From: Choanephora cucurbitarum
Taxonomy: Eukaryota > Mucoromycota > Mucoromycetes > Mucorales > Choanephoraceae
Reading direction: 5' to 3'
Assembly (NCBI GenBank): GCA_025331435.1
Contig: JAIWNI010000048.1
Location: 1 to 64,000, forward strand
DNA length: 64,000 bases
Made by a program: the position numbers and the translations under genes. Numbering within the stretch: position 1 is the first letter of the stretch; each line of letters starts with the position of its first letter. Of the stretch, positions 58,895-64,000 are shown in pieces. The notes beneath the pieces were generated by a model. The model saw only the letters and a list, made by a program, of their open reading frames with translations. It had not been told where the DNA came from and ran no database searches.

Positions 58895-61794
58895 TAGGTG
58901 ATTCGCAGAAGTAGCTTAATGCTATTTTTATACCATAAGAATAAAAAAAAATGTATCATAACGTAGGATGAATGATTTAATTGATGCTTATCGTTAAATA
59001 TAACCAGACTTATATCTATGCTCTAACGATTTCTGCAGGCTTGATTGTCATTTCAATATCTTCAATCCTAGCAGCTTCTTTTTTCTCAACAACACAAAGA
59101 CAGTAAAACTTGATACATACAGATACGTATCGAATATAACATGAGCTTTTGTGCGCCATAAGTAACTAGTTAAGCAATTAAAGATGCAGGTATGATGTAC
59201 TAGTCGATAGCTCTGTATGCTATACGATACACTTTATCTTTTGTACAAAACTTGATATTTCCGAATACTAAGCAAGTACCAGCTTGACAAATGATTGAGG
59301 TTCAAACAGCGCCTTTTCTTTTTTTCATAAAAAGTCTCTTCCAGCAGGCATAAATATAACAATATTAACTTTCATATTATCACATATACATGACTGTACG
59401 CATGGGTAACGCTTTCAGTAATGTATCTTTTAAACCCCCTCCCCGAAGGTGTGTCGATAAAGAAGTTGGCTCTGGTATTTTCTATGAGTTACTTTAATCA
59501 ATTCTGGTATCACAAGATTTTGTTCCATATCTTATCTCTAAAATGCTCTCATCTACGATTGGTACTACATTAGCTAGGTTTTTCCAATCTGGTAGTGGTT
59601 TGATCTATCATAAGAGAGACCTCCGAAGACATGTCATGCATTTAGCATTTCGTTTAGTAAGCATCTCATCTAACCAGTTCTAGATAGATGTCCTATAGCT
59701 TTCATTGAACAACACCTTGCAGAAATTGTTGAATCAGTGATTGCCTCTCGAATGATTGTTGACGCTTATTTCTTTTAAGCTTTTTTCTCACTATTGAAAA
59801 GAAGGGTGCTTCTTTGTTACTGTCACTTTTTGCTCCAATATCCATCTGTATATCACGAGAAGTAGATAAAAATCACTTGAAAGAAAAAGTAAAGATAAAC
59901 GAAGCCTATCTTGTATCAGGCTGAATTCTATTTTTGCTGCAGTGTAGCACTTTTGTATCGTTGTTTATTTGAGGCAACGGTCATCAAATAAGAGAGAGAG
60001 AAGAGACCTTAATTAGCAATAGTTGCAAGCTGTCACGAGGAACAGGGCAGAAGCTATTGGTTGTTGCAGACTGCGCTATTCGTTGAGGAAAATGGCAACA
60101 TTACCGAATCGTAACTCTGCTTAGTGCTACAAAGAATTCCTCTATAACTTTATGGGACCATTGGCGAATTTCATTGAGTCATCTATTACCATCATTTCAT
60201 ATCGATTCCGATGAAGTAAAAAAAAAAGGAAAAGAATCATATTTGAAAAATACGTAAGCTGGTTACCTCTTTTGAAAATTTATCTAGGAACAAGAGAGTT
60301 TTACAAGCTATGATATCCACTATTTGATTTGTGCAAAAAGGAAAAAGGTGTGGAGACGATGTACTACCAGACATGACTAAGAGATATGGGCTAAACGCAA
60401 ATAAGAGTGATTGTGGTACTTCAAAGGCTCTAGAAGATAGAAAAGAGCTAGTGCATGAACAGATCAAAAAGTATCTGAGAACCTGCTTGTCATTGGTGTT
60501 TATTTCATTGGGCTTGATAAATTAGATTGACAGCTTCGAAAAATGAACAAACTCTAATTAATGAAAACACATTAAAAGTTATGTTTTTTTTGGAATCGCA
60601 CCAGTGTATCGAGAACGAATGTTTGATTTTCACAAGATTGTAATGATTCTCAATCTCTCCCCTTTTTCTTTTTCGTTTGCGATCATGATGACCTACAGTT
60701 AGAAAAGAACCATCAGAAGAAATCAGGCTTCCCTTTATGCCTGATTCAAGAAACTGTGTAACATCACGAACAAGGAAGCCTTCGAAGTGTCTTGTATAAA
60801 TATGTCTAAACTTTACTTTTATATACTTGTGTTCATATGACTCTACCGTTGGAGTGCATTGACTGATTGATTGACAAAAGATGCTTGTTTCTGTCTATGT
60901 CAAGTACGAATCTGACATACAAACTGGAAGAAGTGCGGTGTCACAGTTTAGTAAACATACGAAAGACTGGAGCAAATGAATCGACACAAAGCCAGAGAGA
61001 TGAAGCTTGATATGCTTTGCGTGCTCAGATAAAGAATTGTTTGAGAGCATCAGAAGCGTGGTAAAATCCAATTAGAAGTTTCTCACAACTTTGAAAGCAT
61101 TTATCGAGGAAATATTACAATTGTACAAAAGTGGTATCTTTGTTTGTAAGTGATTTGGTTTGATGTAGTACAAACAACGATTTCTCTAAAATAAGACATC
61201 TCATCTTGTGGAGTAACTTGCTTCGCGATTAAAATCGTTTCGAATGGTTTTTGCAGAAGACAAAGAAAAAACAGAGGAACCAGAAGAGAGAACAAAAAGG
61301 CAGTGATCCTAAAAAAAAGCATGCCATATAATTGAATACATTCTAAAACCATAACAAAAAAAATGAATAAGAAGGTAAAGGATATTCCTTTTTTGTAAAC
61401 GAAAAGAAGAGTAGGAAGATTGAGAAATGAAAGAAACGACATTTTTGCACCCTTTGTGTCTTTGTTACTTTTTATTTATGGAAAGCAAAAACACTGTTCA
61501 GATACAGACAGCAGACCAATAAGGCCAATCCAAAATTAGCAAAAAATCAAAAGTAGAACCTGGGCAAATGACACGGTATCACCATAAAAATGACATTTTA
61601 AGCAAGAATTTCCAAATCAGACCTTGAGTGTCAAGTCTTGAGTAGTAGAAAATCATGTGATCCAGAATGTTTGTTTGAGAGGGTATATAAATAAATGAAA
61701 TTTAGGCATAATACAAGAGATCAAAAAACTCTGTTTCTAATTTTCTTTTTTCTTTTCTTTTTTATTTTCTTCTGATCCACAAAGAAAACAGAAA
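58895..61794. other. Gene-poor intergenic region
   Basis: About 2.9 kb. A coding-like but broken plus-strand stretch lies at 59541-59778 (see findings). The open frame at 61101-61442 on the minus strand is Phe/Leu-rich. A TATATAAATA element at 61684-61693 is the probable TATA box of the OPT gene, 102 bases before its ATG. Confidence 0.5.
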
Positions 61795-64000
61795 ATGGCA
61801 GCAAACGTAGTTGATGAAAAATACGAGCTACATTCTCCTTCATCACTCAAGGAAGAAAAGAAAGATTTCTTACAAGATGGAGACAGCGTTCAAGTAATTG
61901 ACGAAACTCTTCTTCATTCTCACCCTGACGACGTTCCACACTTTACTTGGAGAGCAGCTATTGTTGGCTCATTGCTTGGTTGTATTGTTGGTAAGATATC
62001 TTATATCTGATTTTAGTTCAACGTCCTTACCTTGTCTATTTTACTTATAAAAAAATTAGCTGCTTCAAATACTTACCTCGGTCTAAAGATTGGATGGACT
62101 GTAAGTTATTGTCTTTTTTCAGTAAGAGAAAAGGTTAATTGATCCGTTTACTTTTATAGTTTGGTGCTTCTTTGTTTGGTGCCATCTTTTCTTTTGCTAT
62201 TCTTAAACCTTTGTCCAGAGCCCTTCCACCTAAATGGGGTGGTGGATACTTTGGTCCCCAAGAAAACTGTACCGCTCAATCTGCCGCTACCACTGCTGGT
62301 GGTCTCTCTGCAGGTTTCGTATCTGGTGTCCCTGCCATGTACAAGCTTGGTTTACTATCAACACCCAAGCAAGATGCTGCTGCTCTTTTGTTATTCACTA
62401 TTTCATGTGCCTTCTATGGTCTCTTCTTTGCTGTTCCTCTTCGTAGTCACTTTGTTGTCAAGCAGGACTTGACTTTCCCTACACCCCGTGCTGCAGCCAT
62501 CACTATTCTTTCACTCCACAGCGGTGCTGAAGGTGAAAAGCAAGCTATGGCAAAGGCAAGATGGATGGCCATTTGGTTTGGTATTGCTTTCCTCTTCAAC
62601 CTTCTTGCTTACTGGCTCCCATTCTTTGAAGCTCGTAAGTACCTCTAAATCTCATAAAGGCAGTTGAAAACTTACTTTATCTCTACATAGTTCACATCTT
62701 TTACTACATTGGTGCCAAAGCCAATTACGCTCCATTCATCAGCATGGATACTGTATGGGGTTGGTACTTCAAGTTTGATTTCCCCTTCTTTGGTGCTGGT
62801 CTCATGACACCTGGTAACACTGTCATTACTTTCTTTATTGCTGAACTCGTTGTATATGGTATCATTGGTCCATTGCTCGTTCAAAATGGTACCTTTGTAG
62901 CTCCCTTGGGTTTCACTGCTCAAGGTGACACTACTAACCGTTTCTTCTTATGGCCCGGTATTGCTCTCATGGCTCTTTCTGCTTTCACTGAACTCTTCAT
63001 TCACTATGACAGTTTGTGGCGTGGTGTCAAGGGTGGTGTCAAGGAATTGAAGTACGGTGTCATGCGTGGTGTTCAATTCTTCCGCCGTATTGTCCTCAGA
63101 TCCTCCATCTCTAATGAGCAACAAGAGAAATATACATCAAAAGTTGATGAAAATGACATCTTCACACCCGACCAAATGGTTCCTGCCTACTGGTGGATTG
63201 GTGGTACTTTTATCAGTGTTATCTTCACATGTGCCATTATGGGTGAATTCTTCGGTATGCCTGTTTACCAATCATTGATTGCTGTCATTCTTGGTTTCCT
63301 TCTTTCTTTCGTTGGTATTCAAGCTACTGGCGAGACCGATATTAACCCCACAGGCTCCATTGGTAAGATGTCTCAATTGGTCTTCGCTAGAATGCCCGCT
63401 GAAAACCAAAATGCCGTTATGAAGAACAACTTGATGGCTGGTAACATTTCTGCTTCTGCCGCTTCTCAAGCTGTAGACATGGTTGGTGACTTGAAGACAG
63501 GTCAATTGGTCCGTGCTTCTCCTCGTTCTCAATTCTTAGCTCAATTTGTTGCTTCCTTCTTCGCTATTGGTGTTGCTGTTGGTTTCTTCTTGTTGTTCGC
63601 TGAAGCTTACCCATGTATTACATTGCCTGATGAACAATATGATAAATGTGAATTTGGTCTTGTAGCCGTCACTGCTTGGAAGAATGTAACCCTCCTATTG
63701 ACCGGCAATGGTGCTCCTTTGAGTCAAGGTTCTATTATCGCTACTGCTGTTTGTGCTGTTGCTGCTGTTGTCCTTCCTCTTATTCGTCACTTCTTTGTCC
63801 CTCAAAAGTTCCACAAGTACTACCCATCTGTCAGCGCTATTGGTATTGCTATGATTAACAAGGATCCTGAAGTTCCTTTCTCCATGTTGATTGGTTGGGC
63901 CTCTGGTTTGCTTTGGTACAAACTTAGACCTGTCGCTCATGAAAACCTCATGTTCAGTGTAGCTGGTGGTATGATTGCTGGTCAAGGTATTTCTGCCCTT
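61795..64000 (+). CDS. Oligopeptide transporter, OPT family (YSL-like branch), 3' end outside window
   Basis: Proton-coupled transporter of oligopeptides or metal chelates at the plasma membrane. Exons 61795-61990, 62060-62100, 62160-62634 and 62691 to beyond 64000 give at least 710 residues. A hydrophilic N-terminus of about 50 residues leads into the first span. Family landmarks are NTYLGLKIGWT, FGPQENCTAQSAATTAGGLSAGF and FPTPRAAAITI. Further on come FLWPGIALM, GETDINPTGSIGKMSQL and the repeated NISASAASQAVDMVGDLKTG, which together are typical of the fungal OPT group close to YSL proteins. The TATA element at 61684-61693 fits this start. The coding sequence is GC-richer than its surroundings, suggesting high expression. 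The substrate is not predictable. Confidence 0.95.

Noticed and set aside
59296..59315. GGTTCAAAC string resembling a tRNA B box
   Set aside because: No A box at the right spacing and no cloverleaf can be drawn around it.
61101..61442. 113-codon Phe/Leu-rich open frame on the minus strand with hydrophobic stretches and an A-rich context at its ATG
   Set aside because: Hydrophobicity follows from T-rich sequence, the second half is not protein-like, and no family is recognisable. I would need transcript evidence to list it.

Overview
The window looks like nuclear DNA of an early-diverging fungus, most likely Mucoromycota (Mucorales-like). It is AT-rich. Genes carry many short introns (about 45-140 nt, GTAAGT-like donors, CTAAC/CTGAT-like branch points, TAG/CAG acceptors), and protein types include several that yeasts and most Dikarya lack. 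The species cannot be named from sequence alone. I resolved 24 protein-coding genes. For every spliced gene the exon phases were followed by hand and close in frame to the stop codon. I saw no rRNA, convincing tRNA, CRISPR array or intact transposon.

Layout. 1-7.4 kb: three nuclear-regulator genes in tandem on the minus strand: an ARID subunit of SWI/SNF-RSC (cut by the left edge), a Myb+JAMM H2A-deubiquitinase (MYSM1-like), and a 12-exon homologue of Integrator subunit 5. 8-9.1 kb (+): an RRM/RGG/RanBP2-zinc-finger protein of FUS/TAF15 type. 9.1-17.6 kb: gene-poor, with only a Pho85-type (Pcl) cyclin behind a 300-nt polypyrimidine block. 17.6-19.3 kb (-): a copper-fist transcription factor. 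21.6-31.7 kb: an SDR dehydrogenase (-), a secreted subtilase (+), a five-FAS1-domain membrane protein (+) and a Xi-class glutathione transferase (+). 31.9-38.2 kb: a very short tropomyosin (-), an F-box/LRR-like protein (-), the Notchless/Rsa4 ribosome-assembly WD40 protein (+) and a Dus1-type dihydrouridine synthase (-). 42.2-50.9 kb: an RCH1/SLC10A7 transporter (+), COA6 (+), an OTUD6-type deubiquitinase (+), MsrA (+) and the 90-kDa TFIIIC subunit (-). 51.6-58.9 kb: an unassigned two-span membrane protein (-), a PGAP2/Cwh43-N GPI-remodelling protein (-) and, on either side of it pointing outward, two paralogous 76-residue secreted cysteine-rich peptides. 61.8 kb to the right edge (+): an OPT-family oligopeptide transporter, cut by the window.

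The genes do not form one pathway. The first cluster is thematically nuclear (chromatin remodelling, H2A deubiquitination, Integrator, RNA binding). The most noteworthy items are the gap-free pair of cysteine-rich secreted peptides (six versus eight cysteines), the Integrator-5 and MYSM1-like genes in a fungus, the 123-residue tropomyosin, and several short coding-like segments in gene-poor stretches that may be relic or unannotated exons.
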